From Pseudomonas sp. MMS21 TM103 (lineage in GTDB: Bacteria; Pseudomonadota; Gammaproteobacteria; Pseudomonadales; Pseudomonadaceae), in assembly GCF_022132145.1 (NCBI RefSeq), contig NZ_JAJISP010000005.1, positions 62,001 through 126,000 on the forward strand: 64,000 nucleotides of DNA, written 5' to 3'. The number at the start of each line of letters is the position of its first letter. Position 1 is the first letter of the stretch. Position numbers and translations under genes: made by a program. Positions 52,301 through 58,906 of this stretch are shown here, one piece after another. Below the pieces are notes generated by a model. That model was given only the letters and a program-made list of their open reading frames with translations. It ran no database searches and had not been told where the DNA came from.

Positions 52301-52578
52301 GTGTCGGTTTCCTCGGCTTCGGCGGTGGTGATGGCGGCGTATTCGGCGCCAGCACCCTGTCGAATATCTTCGGTGTCGACTCGCTACCCGACTCGACACC
52401 GCTGAATATTTTCGATGACCCACAATGGGACGAAGATGGCAGCCAAATGCCACAGGGTGTGTTGGGCGCACCTACGCTGGGCCAGCAACTCCAGGACATG
52501 CGCAGCACTGAGCAGCGCCAGCTATATGAGCTTGCCCTGGCGCTTGACCAGTTCGAAGGCGCTAAGCCAAAAGCCTGA
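43312..52578 (+). CDS. giant repeat surface protein: LEPR motif, DUF4347, Ig/cadherin-like repeats
   Basis: 3,088 residues with an AAGGAGG ribosome-binding site. Order: SLEPRMMFDGA (28-38) in place of a normal signal peptide; DUF4347 about 84-250 with HIVSHGDDG (His141) and LLYGCDVAAG (Cys184); a beta-helix-like segment with a very glycine-rich part about 390-600; ten ~124-residue repeats about 614-1853; cadherin/VCBS-like modules to about 2440; three Big-like repeats and another Ig-like module to about 2910; a proline-rich linker 2924-2955; and a C-terminal tail containing GAPTLGQQLQDMR. I see no RTX nonapeptides and only two cysteines (10 and 184). It is probably a secreted or surface adhesin, exported through the HlyD/M50 and TolC-like proteins encoded around it. 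Confidence 0.9.
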   Translation: MWWSKSSNPCPKKAGEKLSAQRPSLIQSLEPRMMFDGAMVVDAAAVAVDASAMSSTDSNDANTDSNQTLADQVSLAVASQPGERKDVVFVDTRLPDYQQIAAAVSPAAEVILIDSQGNGVQQIANALAGRTDIDAIHIVSHGDDGVLLLGNAALHGGNIDAYAVQLSEIGAALKADGDILLYGCDVAAGSTGEAFVAAIAGATGADVSASNDTTGSSSRGGDWDLEIAVGDVAASAVFDIASLQTYNYDLATFSVSTIGELRTALSTSASNGVADTITFLGNISATGIGDMITSVTDGQRTFIDINITDGQNLAIVGGGFSVDANYFGRVLEVRAGTASISDLTLREGLVSGNGSDTGDPAVAAGEALGGAIRNAGTLTLSGVTVTSSGAAGGGGGGGNANAGLGGSGGGGGGGGLAGIGGGNGGNASLNTGGAGGSGTGGVGGGGVGYLRGGGGSTAGGTGASGGAGYAGGGTGGSANNGTLSIGGGGGGAGYDASGGRGGNAVGAIYNAGTLTILSSTVSNNVGAAGGGGGGGYTGQPGAGGAGGRGVGGIWNAAGATLNLDSTSNSNLATNTGGGGSGGLAPGPGSDGTAGGATTNIYNLGTLDTNFIAPPSITSATYNAATGVLVVTGANMTTGDTIDASTLTLTGEGGATYTLTDSSDVTASSATSFSITLSATDRAALNQIVNKNGTSSTGGTTFNLAAADDWDTNVTSGDTSDASNGVTVSNVAVPTITSATYNASTGTLVVTGTGLLSSSGASNDIDASKFTLTGEGGATYTLTDTADVEITSGTSFTLTLSATDKAALNQIVNKIGTSSTSATTYNLAAAEDWAAGADAAVTVTDLTGNGMTASNVAIPAITNATYDASTGTLVVAGSGFLSASGAANDIVANKFSIRGEGGTFYTLTDTANVEITSGTSFTLTLSATDKAGVNLIVNKNGGLSTDISSYRFTAAEDWAAGADAALTVADSLNPFTASNVAIPTITSATYDASTGVLAVTGTGLLSRQGATNDIVANKFSIRGEGGTFYTLTDTANVEVTSGTSFTLTLSATDKAGVNLIVNKNGSLSTDISSYRFTAADDWAAGADAALNVADSLSPFTASNVAIPAITSATYDASTGTLAVTGTGFLSRQGATNDIVANKFTFTGEGWSTYTLTDTANVEVTSGTAFTLTLSATDRAGVNQLTNKNGTSSTGATTYNLAAAEDWAAGADAAVNVVDTTGNGVTVSNVAVPTITSATYDASTGTLVVTGNGLLSASGAANDIVANKFSIRGEGGTFYTLTDTANVEITSGTSFTLTLSATDKAGVNLIVNKNGGLSTDISSYRFTAAEDWAAGADAALTVADSLNPFTASNVAIPTITSATYDASTGVLAVTGTGLLSRQGATNDIVANKFTLTGEGGATYTLTDTANVEVTSGTAFTLTLSATDKAGVNLIVNKNGSLSTGATTYNLAAAEDWAAGADAAVNVVDATGNGVTVSNVAVPTITSATYDASTGTLVVTGSGFLSVSGATNDIVANKFTLTGEGGATYTLTDTANVEITSGTAFTLTLSATDRAALNQIANKIGTSSTSATTYNLAAAEDWAAGADAAVTVADLTGNGVTASNVAVPTITSATYDASTGTLVVTGTGLLSSSGASNDIDASKFTLTGEGGTTYTLADTADVEITSGASFTLTLSATDKAALNQIVNKIGTSSTNATSYNLAAAEDWAAGADAAVTVADLTGNGVTVSNVAVPTITSATYDASTGTVVVTGTGLLSSSGASNDIVANKFTFTGEGGATYTLTDTSNVEIVSGSSFILTLSATDKAALLAVINKDGGSSTDSTTYNLAAAEDWAAGADAAATVADLTGNGITASNTNAAPSINNLAGDNPNYTEDGSAVFLDTGTAVVITDSDSADFNGGNLTVSITANKQASEDVLAIDTSGAVALSAGMTVGSSLSVGGVTIGTIAAGGTGSGSDNLIVTFNSNATAARVTTLVQALTYGNSDTTEPNTSARTVNISVSDGDGASSSVDTTVGVTGVNDAPTLSATGGTPTYTENGAAVDLFSGVSIGTIEAGQTITGLTLTVSNLADGASEIFSVDGTDIALTNGTSGTTTGGNAIDYSVSVTGSTATVTLSVAGGLSSAAAQTLVDGMGYRNASEAPVTTSRVVTLTSITDNGGTSNGGVDSGAVSIAATVAVTSVNDAPVITAPGSIGVTEDVASALTGISFADVDAASGTVTATFSVGSGSLSATSGGSVTVAGSGTASVTLTGSIADINAFVAASSLGFTTAGNATGDVTLTVAIDDGGNSGTGGNLNDNEIVTLLVTAVNDAPVNGVPGAQAVDQDAALIFSGGNGNLISIGDVDAGGGTLRVTLSGSNGLITLPDTTGLSFIVGSGANDGAMTFEGTIADINAALNGLIFSPTPGYNGAASLQVVTSDLGLSGSGGTQTDSDTIAITVNSINPEITSVNVTNPDGSYKIGDSIAVTVTLDQAVTVDTAGGSPTLLLETGSTDRLATYMSGSGSDTLTFSYTVQAGDLSADLDYQSTGALALNGATIRNVTSDDAIIALPTTGGVDSIAGQHDLVIDGVAPSVSSVSVPANGTYVAGQNLDFTVNFSETVIVDSSSGTPRIAVALDTGGTVFADYLAGSGSNALSFRLSVVSGQLDSNGISVGANIDSNGGTLRDAVGNDTNSTLNGIGATSNVRVDAVDPVVTSVSVPASAAYNAGDVMSFTVNASEAVFVDTAGGTPRLALDIGGVSRYANYVSGSGSTALVFQYSVQAGDTDIDGIALSSSLDLNGATARDGVGNNLVLTLNGAGSSTGVIVDTTAPLAENLVRLDPSPTSANTVRFILTFNEAVSGVDANDFSLTSTGNALGTIQSVQQIDGRTYQITVGDIAGNGSLGVSLNATGSGIADAAGNALTTSIIGEDYLIASTTGDPEFKSSPTVTYMLPPSPAPSPVPPPLPSPLTDSPLLPTPLFEQPTLGSGIPTLGNIFINNGALAPSFLAQVFASNSGDAAGNGSGVGFLGFGGGDGGVFGASTLSNIFGVDSLPDSTPLNIFDDPQWDEDGSQMPQGVLGAPTLGQQLQDMRSTEQRQLYELALALDQFEGAKPKA
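44470..45115 (+). repeat. glycine-rich low-complexity coding segment
   Basis: Long runs of GGT/GGC codons inside the giant gene encode poly-Gly stretches broken by Asn, Ala, Ser and Tyr (about residues 387-601). Short ordered segments such as AIRNAGTLTLSGVTV and AIYNAGTLTILSSTVSNN show an underlying parallel beta-helix with glycine-rich loops. Confidence 0.8.
45151..48873 (+). repeat. ten tandem ~372-bp coding repeats
   Basis: Each unit encodes about 124 residues starting ITSATYDASTGTLVVTG, then NDIVANKF, LTGEGGATYTLTDTANVE, FTLTLSATDKA and AAEDWAAGADAAV. Units begin near 45151, 45510, 45886, 46256, 46630, 47004, 47376, 47751, 48126 and 48501. Units 3-4 and 6-7 share a variant (KFSIRGEGGTFYTLT with SSYRFTAAEDW) and are nearly identical in DNA at an offset of 1,119 bp, three units, showing a recent block duplication. 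Confidence 0.9.
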
Positions 52579-52638
52579 GCCACACGATGAGTACATTAAA
52601 AAAAGATGGATTGTGCCGTGACTAGGGGGCGGCCAAGG

Positions 52639-54135
52639 ATGAATAAAAGCCAAAAAATGTTCGGCGTCAGCCTGTTGGCGCTGGCTATCAGCGGTTGCGC
52701 CGTGACCAGCCAGCCGATCGATCGCAGTATCAGCGAGCAGCGTGCCAAAAACGACCTGCTCAACATGTTCAAGGACCAAGAGCCCCTCGCAGGTACATTG
52801 ACACTGCACGAAGCCATGGCACGCGCAGTGAAATACAACCTCGAGGCGCGCCTAAAGGTCATGGAAGAGGCCTTGGCCGAGCATCAGATTGACCTGGCCA
52901 GCTTCGACATGCTGCCGCGCATGGCGGCTTCGGCCGGCTACGTCGGGCGTAGTAACGTCAGTGCCTCCAGCAGCCAGAGCGTCAACACCGGCACTCAGTC
53001 GCTGGAACCCTCCACCTCCCAGGACCGCGACCGCGACGTGGCGGACCTGACCATGGTCTGGAACATACTGGACTTCGGGGTCAGCTATGTCAGCGCCAAA
53101 CAGCAGGCCGACCAGCGCTTGATCGTGCAGGAGCGCCGACGCAAGGTGATCCATACCATCACCCAGGATGTGCGCTCCGCTTACTGGCGTGCGGTAGCTG
53201 CAGATCGGCTGCTGGGTAAAATCGACACCTTGATGACCCGCGTCGACCAAGCCCGTGACAACAGCCGCAGCATGAGCGAGCAGCGTATCGGCGACCCGAT
53301 CCAAGCACTCAACTATCAGCGCGCCCTGATCGAGGCGACCCGTCAACTGGAACAGCAGCGCCGCGCGCTTTCGCTGGCCAAGACCGAACTGGCGACCCTG
53401 ATCAACCTGCCGTTGGGCACGTCGTTTACTCTCATCTCACCGGATGATTACGAGATACCGGAACTCAAGGTAGAACTCGCCAGCTTAGAGCAGCAAGCGC
53501 TGGTCAACCGCCCGGAGTTGCGCGAACAGGATTACCAGTCACGCATCAGCGCGGCGGAAACGCGCAAGGCGATGTTGCGCCTGCTACCAGGCCTCGAGTT
53601 CTCGGCGGGCGGCCATTACGACAGCAACTCTTTTCTGGTCAACCAGAGCTGGGCCGACTATGGCGTTAAAGTGACTTGGAACCTGTTCAACGTGCTCTCT
53701 GCCCCAGCGGCCATCAATGTCGCCAAGGCAGGTGAGGATGTAGCGACGGCAAGGCGCCAGGCGATGTCCATCGCGGTGCTCGCCCAGCTCTACGTGGCCA
53801 ATGCCAACTTCAACGAGGCGCAACGCCAGTTCCGGACCAGCCAAGAACTGGCGAGTCTGGACAGGCAGATCGTCGAGCAATTGCGCAACCGCTACCAGGC
53901 GCAGGGAATTGGTGAGCTTGAGCTGATCCAGGGCGAGTTGAATACCCTGCAAGCCGACCTGCGGCGCGACCTCTCCTACGCCGAAATGCGCAATGCTTAT
54001 GGCCAGTTGTACTCCAGCGCCGGTCTGGACCCGCTGCCACGCGAGTTGCCATCGACCGAGTTGAAGGTCATCGCCCAGGCATTTGCCGACAGTGACACAC
54101 GCTGGCAGCAAGGCAATCTGGCACCCAGCGAGTAA
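52639..54135 (+). CDS. TolC-family outer-membrane efflux lipoprotein
   Basis: 498 residues from ATG at 52639 (MNKSQKMFGVSLLALAISGC). The lipobox LAISGC predicts lipidation at Cys20. The body has two repeated outer-membrane-factor halves: LHEAMARAVKYNLEARLKVMEE, ITQDVRSAYWRAVAADRLLGK, SRISAAETRKAMLRLLPGLEFSAGG, VTWNLFNVLSAPAAINVAKA and QLYVANANFNEAQRQF, long helices of the periplasmic tunnel. It lies 60 bp after the giant gene on the same strand, the arrangement seen for a secretion channel and its substrate. An upstream ATG (52606) would place the lipobox too far from the N-terminus. Confidence 0.9.
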   Translation: MNKSQKMFGVSLLALAISGCAVTSQPIDRSISEQRAKNDLLNMFKDQEPLAGTLTLHEAMARAVKYNLEARLKVMEEALAEHQIDLASFDMLPRMAASAGYVGRSNVSASSSQSVNTGTQSLEPSTSQDRDRDVADLTMVWNILDFGVSYVSAKQQADQRLIVQERRRKVIHTITQDVRSAYWRAVAADRLLGKIDTLMTRVDQARDNSRSMSEQRIGDPIQALNYQRALIEATRQLEQQRRALSLAKTELATLINLPLGTSFTLISPDDYEIPELKVELASLEQQALVNRPELREQDYQSRISAAETRKAMLRLLPGLEFSAGGHYDSNSFLVNQSWADYGVKVTWNLFNVLSAPAAINVAKAGEDVATARRQAMSIAVLAQLYVANANFNEAQRQFRTSQELASLDRQIVEQLRNRYQAQGIGELELIQGELNTLQADLRRDLSYAEMRNAYGQLYSSAGLDPLPRELPSTELKVIAQAFADSDTRWQQGNLAPSE

Positions 54136-54155
54136 CACCGCTGGCGCCTGAAAAC

Positions 54156-54186
54156 CGGGAAGAGCGCTACATCAGCGCTCTTCCCG
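54156..54186. terminator. bidirectional hairpin between convergent genes
   Basis: CGGGAAGAGCGCT and AGCGCTCTTCCCG form a perfect 13-bp stem with a 5-nt loop, between the TolC-like gene and the convergent ABC gene. U-tracts are weak on both sides (AAAA precedes on the plus strand), but position and stem strength favour a terminator. Confidence 0.7.
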
Positions 54187-54196
54187 TATCCGCGAT

Positions 54197-55975
54197 TCAG
54201 TGCTGCAGATTCCCATAGAGCTTGGCATAGAGCCCGCCCACGGCGATCAGCTGCTGGTGATCGCCATCCTCGGCGACGCTGCCGCCATCGAATACCAGCA
54301 CCCGGTCCGCCTGTTTCACCGCCGAGAGGCGATGGGCGATGATCAGGGTGGTGCGGCCGTTGAGAAACTGGCCCAGGGCCTGATGCAATGCGTACTCGGT
54401 GGCGGCATCGAGGGCCGAGGTGGCTTCATCGAGAATCACCACTTTCGGCTCGGCCAGGACCATGCGGGCGATGGCCAGGCGCTGGCGCTGGCCGCCGGAC
54501 AGGCGCACACCGGAACGCCCGACGATGCTGTCCAGGCCATTGGCCAGTGCGCTGATGGTGCTGGCCAACTGGGCGATCTCCAGGGCACGCCAGCAGGCTT
54601 CATCGCTGCGCTCGCGGCCCATGCACAGGTTGGCGCGTACCGTGTCGTTGAACAACGCCGGATGCTGCAACACCACCGCGACCTGATCGCGCACGGTTTC
54701 CAGGCCGATCTCCTGCTGGCTGCAGCCACCGAAGCGAATAATCCCCGCCTGCGGCGTATAGAGGCCGAGCAACAGCTGCACCAGAGTGCTCTTGCCGCCG
54801 CCACTGGCGCCTACGATGGCCACCTTTTCACCCGGCGCAATGCTCAGGTCAAGGTTTGCCAGCACCGGTTCGTCGTTGTAGGAGAACGTCAGCCCGCGCA
54901 CCTCGATGCCGACGGTGTCACGCCCCTTGAACGGATCGACAGTACCCAGGTACTGCGGCTCGTCACGACGCGCGAGCAACTCGTTGATCCGCGCCAGCGC
55001 CCCACCGGCGGCATAGAAGGCATATTGCAGGTTGAGCAACTGCTCGACCGGTCCGATCATGAACCACAGGTAGCTGAACACCGCGAGCATCTGGCCGATC
55101 GACAGGTCGGAGAACAGCACGGTGAGCATGGCGGCTGCGCGAAACACGTCGATACCGAACTGGAACAGCAAGCCGCTGGCGCGGTTCGAGGCATCGGTCT
55201 TCCATTGCGAGGCCACCGCGTAGTCGCGTACTTCTTGGGCTCGCCTACCGAGCCGACCGAGGAAGTAACCCTGGCGATTGCCAGCACGGATTTCCTGGAT
55301 CGCCTCGAGGGTTTCGGTGAGCGCCTGGGTAAAGCGCGAGGTGCTGTCGTTCTCCAGCCTTTTCAGGTACTTGACCTTCTTGCCCAACAACACCGTGGCG
55401 TAGATCACCAGCGGATTGAAGAGCAGGATCAACAGCGCCAGCTGCCAGTGCATCCACAACAAAATCGCCGAGGTGCCGGCCAGCGTCAGCACGGCGACCA
55501 GAAAGCGGCTGAGGGTTTCGCCGACGAACTTGTCCAGGGTCTCCAGGTCGGTGACCAGGTGCGTGGTCACCGTGCCGCCGCCAAGGCTCTCGTATTCACT
55601 GAGGGAAATACGCTTGAGCCGCTCGATCAGACGAATGCGAATGCGGTAGATGATGTCTTTCGACAGACCGGCGAACAGGCGCGCCTGCAGCACGTTGAAG
55701 ATCAGTGACGAACTGCGTAGCAGGAAGGTCAGCACCAGCATCAGGCCGATATAGCCGACTGCGGTTTCCCAGCCGGCCGGGAGAAAGCGGTCCATCACCT
55801 TGAGCGCGCTGTCGCCATCGTGGAGCAATACTTCGTCGACCAACAATGGCAATAGCAGGGGGATAGGCACACTGCACAGGGTGGCGAACAACGCCACCAG
55901 GTTGGCCAGAAGCAGTGCTTTCTTGTGATGCAGGGCCAGGCGGCGGATTTCCGCCCAACTCAACCGATCAGGCAT
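54197..55975 (-). CDS. ABC exporter, fused membrane and ATPase domains
   Basis: 592 residues from ATG at 55975 (MPDRLSWAEIRRLALHHKK). The six-helix membrane domain is about 20-310. The ATPase domain, about 340-592, has Walker A VGASGGGKST near 374, VRLSGGQRQRLAIARM near 475 and VVILDEATSALD, with the IIAHRLSAVKQADRVLVF H-loop. It has no N-terminal C39 peptidase, so it is not a bacteriocin-type transporter, and resembles general lipid/drug or MsbA-like exporters. The start overlaps the DsbA-like gene by 8 bp. It faces away from the giant-protein genes. Confidence 0.92.
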   Translation of the reverse strand: MPDRLSWAEIRRLALHHKKALLLANLVALFATLCSVPIPLLLPLLVDEVLLHDGDSALKVMDRFLPAGWETAVGYIGLMLVLTFLLRSSSLIFNVLQARLFAGLSKDIIYRIRIRLIERLKRISLSEYESLGGGTVTTHLVTDLETLDKFVGETLSRFLVAVLTLAGTSAILLWMHWQLALLILLFNPLVIYATVLLGKKVKYLKRLENDSTSRFTQALTETLEAIQEIRAGNRQGYFLGRLGRRAQEVRDYAVASQWKTDASNRASGLLFQFGIDVFRAAAMLTVLFSDLSIGQMLAVFSYLWFMIGPVEQLLNLQYAFYAAGGALARINELLARRDEPQYLGTVDPFKGRDTVGIEVRGLTFSYNDEPVLANLDLSIAPGEKVAIVGASGGGKSTLVQLLLGLYTPQAGIIRFGGCSQQEIGLETVRDQVAVVLQHPALFNDTVRANLCMGRERSDEACWRALEIAQLASTISALANGLDSIVGRSGVRLSGGQRQRLAIARMVLAEPKVVILDEATSALDAATEYALHQALGQFLNGRTTLIIAHRLSAVKQADRVLVFDGGSVAEDGDHQQLIAVGGLYAKLYGNLQH

Positions 55976-56600
55976 GCAGCGCGCGCTCCAGCCAGCGACC
56001 GAGCAAGGGCGCGAGAACCTCAAGCGGCTGATAGCCATTGGTCAGTAGCGCCAGTTGTCCGTTGCATTCGGCCAGCAAGGTGGGAAAGCCGGATATGCCC
56101 AAATCCTGCACCCAGCTGAAATCGGCCATAGTGGCTTCGCGCTGCTCGGCACTGTCGAATGCGCCGGCGAACTCGATACGCGGAATCCCGGCTTGCTCGG
56201 CCAACCCGACCAATACGCTGGCCCGGGTGACGTCCACACCGCTGGTGTAGAAGGCTTGCTGGATCAACTGCGCCAGTGGCCAGACACTGTCCGCATCGAG
56301 GCTGCGCGCGGTCACCAGCGCCCGGCAGGCCGGTTCGGTATCGTAGACCAGGCCCTCGGGCAAGCCGTCGACGAAATTGAATAGCTGGCCAGTGCTGGCA
56401 TTGACCGCTTGCCAGTAACCCAGATAACGCACCCGCGCCACCGCGTCGATGGCCACACCATCACGACGCAGGCCACCGAGTACCAGTTGCAAGGGCACAC
56501 CGGCCAGAGCCGCCTGCTCAGCGAGCGACGCGAGCACCGGGGCAAACCCCCAGCACCAGGAACACATCGGGTCCATCACGTAGAGCAAGCGTGCGTGCAT
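55968..56600 (-). CDS. DsbA-family thioredoxin-fold protein
   Basis: 210 residues. The N-terminal thioredoxin fold has the active-site CSWC (MDPMCSWCWGFAPVL, residues about 9-23) and the cis-proline loop ISGFPTLLAE near 168. No signal peptide, so a cytoplasmic FrnE/2-hydroxychromene-isomerase-like DsbA relative is likely. It is translationally coupled (8-bp overlap) to the ABC exporter and follows trhO by 3 bp. Confidence 0.9.
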   Translation of the reverse strand: MHARLLYVMDPMCSWCWGFAPVLASLAEQAALAGVPLQLVLGGLRRDGVAIDAVARVRYLGYWQAVNASTGQLFNFVDGLPEGLVYDTEPACRALVTARSLDADSVWPLAQLIQQAFYTSGVDVTRASVLVGLAEQAGIPRIEFAGAFDSAEQREATMADFSWVQDLGISGFPTLLAECNGQLALLTNGYQPLEVLAPLLGRWLERALHA

Positions 56601-56603
56601 GGT

Positions 56604-57542
56604 CTAGCCCTCGTTGACTTGGCGTGGGTTGTAACCCAGAGGATGGGGCTGGTTACGCGCCTTGGCCAGTTCGATCTGCTTTTGTCGCTCACGGGCACCG
56701 GCGCGGGTCTTTTCGGGCAGCGAATCCCAGCAATGCGGACAGCTTACCCCTGCGGTGTAGTACTCGGACTGGCGGTCTTGCACGGAAATCGGCGTGCGGC
56801 AGGCATGGCACTGGTCATAATCGCCCTCAGTCAGGTCATGACGAACAGTGACCCGATTGTCGAAGACGAAGCAGTCACCCCGCCACTTGGTCTGCTCCTG
56901 GGGCACCTGCTCCAGATACTTGAGGATCCCGCCCTTGAGATGGAACACCTCTGCAAAGCCGGCACCGAGCATATAACTGGACGCCTTCTCGCAGCGAATG
57001 CCGCCGGTGCAGAACATCGCCACTTTCTTGTGCTTGGCCGGATCGAAGTGCGCCTTGATGTAGTCGGGAAACTCGCGAAACGATTTGGTCTGGGGGTCGA
57101 CCGCTCCCTCGAACGTGCCGATGGCCACTTCATAGTCGTTGCGCGTGTCGATCAGCAGCACTTCGGGATCGCTGATCAGCGCGTTCCAGTCGTGGGCCTC
57201 GACATAGGTGCCGACCTGCTGGTTGGGATCGACGCCCGGCACACCCAGGGTGACGATCTCCTTCTTCAGCTTGACCTTGGTACGGTAGAACGGCTGCTCG
57301 TCACAGTACGACTCTTTATGGTCGACATCCGCCAGGCGAGGGTCCAGGGCAAACCAGGCGAGCAGGCCATCGATACCGGCACGCGAGGCAGAGACGGTGC
57401 CATTGATGCCTTCTTCGGCGAGCAGCAAGGTGCCCTTGACGCCGTTGGCCAGCATGCTTTGCAGCAGGGGTTCACGCAGCTCCTGGTAATCCGGCAGGCA
57501 GACGAACTTGTACAGCGCGGCCACGACTATCTTGTCACTCAT
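56604..57542 (-). CDS. trhO: tRNA uridine(34) hydroxylase (rhodanese family)
   Basis: Oxygen-dependent formation of 5-hydroxyuridine at the tRNA wobble position. It is 312 residues from ATG at 57542 ([14 protein letters not shown]). An N-terminal acylphosphatase-like domain (about 1-95, [13 protein letters not shown]) is followed by a rhodanese domain (about 125-220, [17 protein letters not shown], catalytic Cys in [13 protein letters not shown]) and a C-terminal Cys-rich segment ([19 protein letters not shown]). This is the standard YceA/TrhO layout. Confidence 0.95.
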   Translation of the reverse strand: MSDKIVVAALYKFVCLPDYQELREPLLQSMLANGVKGTLLLAEEGINGTVSASRAGIDGLLAWFALDPRLADVDHKESYCDEQPFYRTKVKLKKEIVTLGVPGVDPNQQVGTYVEAHDWNALISDPEVLLIDTRNDYEVAIGTFEGAVDPQTKSFREFPDYIKAHFDPAKHKKVAMFCTGGIRCEKASSYMLGAGFAEVFHLKGGILKYLEQVPQEQTKWRGDCFVFDNRVTVRHDLTEGDYDQCHACRTPISVQDRQSEYYTAGVSCPHCWDSLPEKTRAGARERQKQIELAKARNQPHPLGYNPRQVNEG

Positions 57543-57850
57543 CGAACTTATTCCTTCAGTAGTCGCCCACGTAAAGGGCGGACTGGGTCTACAAACGAAC
57601 ACGCCGGCGTTAGCCGGCGCAGTGCCTAGTTTACTTTTCTTGGCGCTTGCCGTGTAGGGGCGGATTGACTCACCGTCGGCAGAAGCGCTGCATAGCTCGG
57701 TAGCCTGGCGTGGCCGCGGATGACGCTGAAACGCACCCGGGTGAAGAGAGCTGGGTGGATGACCCTTTATCCAGCCACCCTGAGGTGCCGCGGGCCTTGC
57801 GCATAAACATGGGGTCTACCGGGTCAACGCCTGCTGCACTCTCGCCGGCC
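57543..57850. other. 308-bp intergenic region between bolA and trhO
   Basis: No gene seen. It contains the hairpin CGCCGGC/GCCGGCG with a GTTA loop (57602-57619), a GGGTGGAT...ATCCAGCCACCC hairpin near 57752-57782, and the outer arms of a long inverted repeat, GTAGGGGCGGATTGA (57654-57668) and TCAATGTCCGCCCTTAC (57851-57867). Confidence 0.6.
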
Positions 57851-57867
57851 TCAATGTCCGCCCTTAC
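57654..57867. repeat. long-range inverted REP-like repeat
   Basis: Arms GTAGGGGCGGATTGA and TCAATGTCCGCCCTTAC (57851-57867) are nearly complementary, about 180 bp apart. The right arm overlaps the bolA stop codon (TCA at 57851-57853 on the plus strand). This is similar to the glk stop overlapping a repeat at 12680-12715. Confidence 0.5.
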
Positions 57868-58144
57868 AGGTCGGCGAATCAGGGGCGGCGCCTTGTTGCG
57901 CCCATTCCTCGGGGGTATAGGTATGCAACGCCAGGGCATGCACCTGGCTCATCAACTCGCCCAAGCTGGCGTAAACCTTCTGGTGGCGTTTCACTGCATT
58001 CAAGCCGGCAAATGCGGGGCTGACAATCACCGCCTTGTAATGGGTTTCCAGCCCGCGGCTGTGCATGTGGCTTTCGTCCAGCACCTCGAGGTGCTGGGGG
58101 TCAAGTGCAGCCAAGGCAGCCTGCAGCTGAGCTAGTTTCGACAT
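57851..58144 (-). CDS. BolA-family protein
   Basis: 97 residues from ATG at 58144 (MSKLAQLQAALAAL), with GGAG seven bases upstream. The class II KH-like fold has the BolA pattern LEVLDESHMHS, HYKAVIVSPAFAGLNAVKRHQKVYASLGELM and VHALALHTYTPEEW. It is likely involved with monothiol glutaredoxin in iron-sulfur trafficking, or DNA binding as in E. coli BolA. It lies 13 bp after the DUF2059 gene. Confidence 0.93.
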   Translation of the reverse strand: MSKLAQLQAALAALDPQHLEVLDESHMHSRGLETHYKAVIVSPAFAGLNAVKRHQKVYASLGELMSQVHALALHTYTPEEWAQQGAAPDSPTCKGGH

Positions 58145-58157
58145 ATTCAAACTCCAT

Positions 58158-58658
58158 TCACGGCTTTTTCGGCTCCAGCTTGGCGGACATTTCCGCCAGC
58201 AGTTTATTCACTTTCGGTACCGCGACTTGCAGTTTACCCTGAGTCAGTTGCGCCGCTTGTGCGGTCAACATCGGCATCTTCTCCAATACCTTCTGGCCCA
58301 CTGGCGACTGGTAGAAGCTGATCAATTCCTGCAGCTCCTGCTCGTTGAAATTGCGGGTGTAGAGCTTGACCATATCCGGCTTGAGCTTGTCCCAGGCCAC
58401 CGCCCGATCCAGCTCGGCATTGGCCTTGGCCTGGTAGGATTCCAGCAGAGCCTGTTTGCCCTTGCCCGCGCCGCTTTCGGCGAAACGCTGGGCGAACATC
58501 TGTTGCACCTGGGCATAGACCGGCACGGCCAATTTGTCAGCCCGAGCCAATTGCAGGAAGCGCTCGGCCTCGGCGGCATGACTGCTGGCATCGGCAAACG
58601 CCTGGGCGCTGCCGCAGGTCAACACGGCGACGGCACAGAGGGCAGATAAACGCGACAT
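58158..58658 (-). CDS. DUF2059 exported protein
   Basis: 166 residues from ATG at 58658 (MSRLSALCAVAVLTCGSAQAFA), giving a signal peptide of about 22 residues; the longer frame upstream is not supported. The DUF2059 domain is about 75-140: WDKLKPDMVKLYTRNFNEQELQELISFYQSPVGQKVLEKMP. It is a small periplasmic helical protein of unknown function. Located before bolA, 13 bp apart. Confidence 0.9.
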   Translation of the reverse strand: MSRLSALCAVAVLTCGSAQAFADASSHAAEAERFLQLARADKLAVPVYAQVQQMFAQRFAESGAGKGKQALLESYQAKANAELDRAVAWDKLKPDMVKLYTRNFNEQELQELISFYQSPVGQKVLEKMPMLTAQAAQLTQGKLQVAVPKVNKLLAEMSAKLEPKKP

Positions 58659-58906
58659 TGTATGCTCCGGATTTGATGGGTCGAGTCGTATATGACCCAT
58701 GGCCGGCCATTTTGTGCCCAAGCCCGCCCGCCACTCAAGCATGCTCACCCCTTATCTATCGCCTGTTTGCCGGCAGATCAAACTGCCAGCACTTGCCCAA
58801 CTCAGCAGGTGCGGGCAAGCTCGACTTATCTCAGTAAGCCTCTACGCTCTTCGATGACGGTAATCTCACTGCGTCATCTGCAACAGCACACACATGGACG
58901 TGCCTG

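Noticed and set aside
54197..55975. ABC exporter as a certain component of the giant-protein secretion system
   Set aside because: Opposite strand, separated by a strong bidirectional hairpin, coupled to a DsbA-like gene and without T1SS-specific domains; kept only as an alternative hypothesis.
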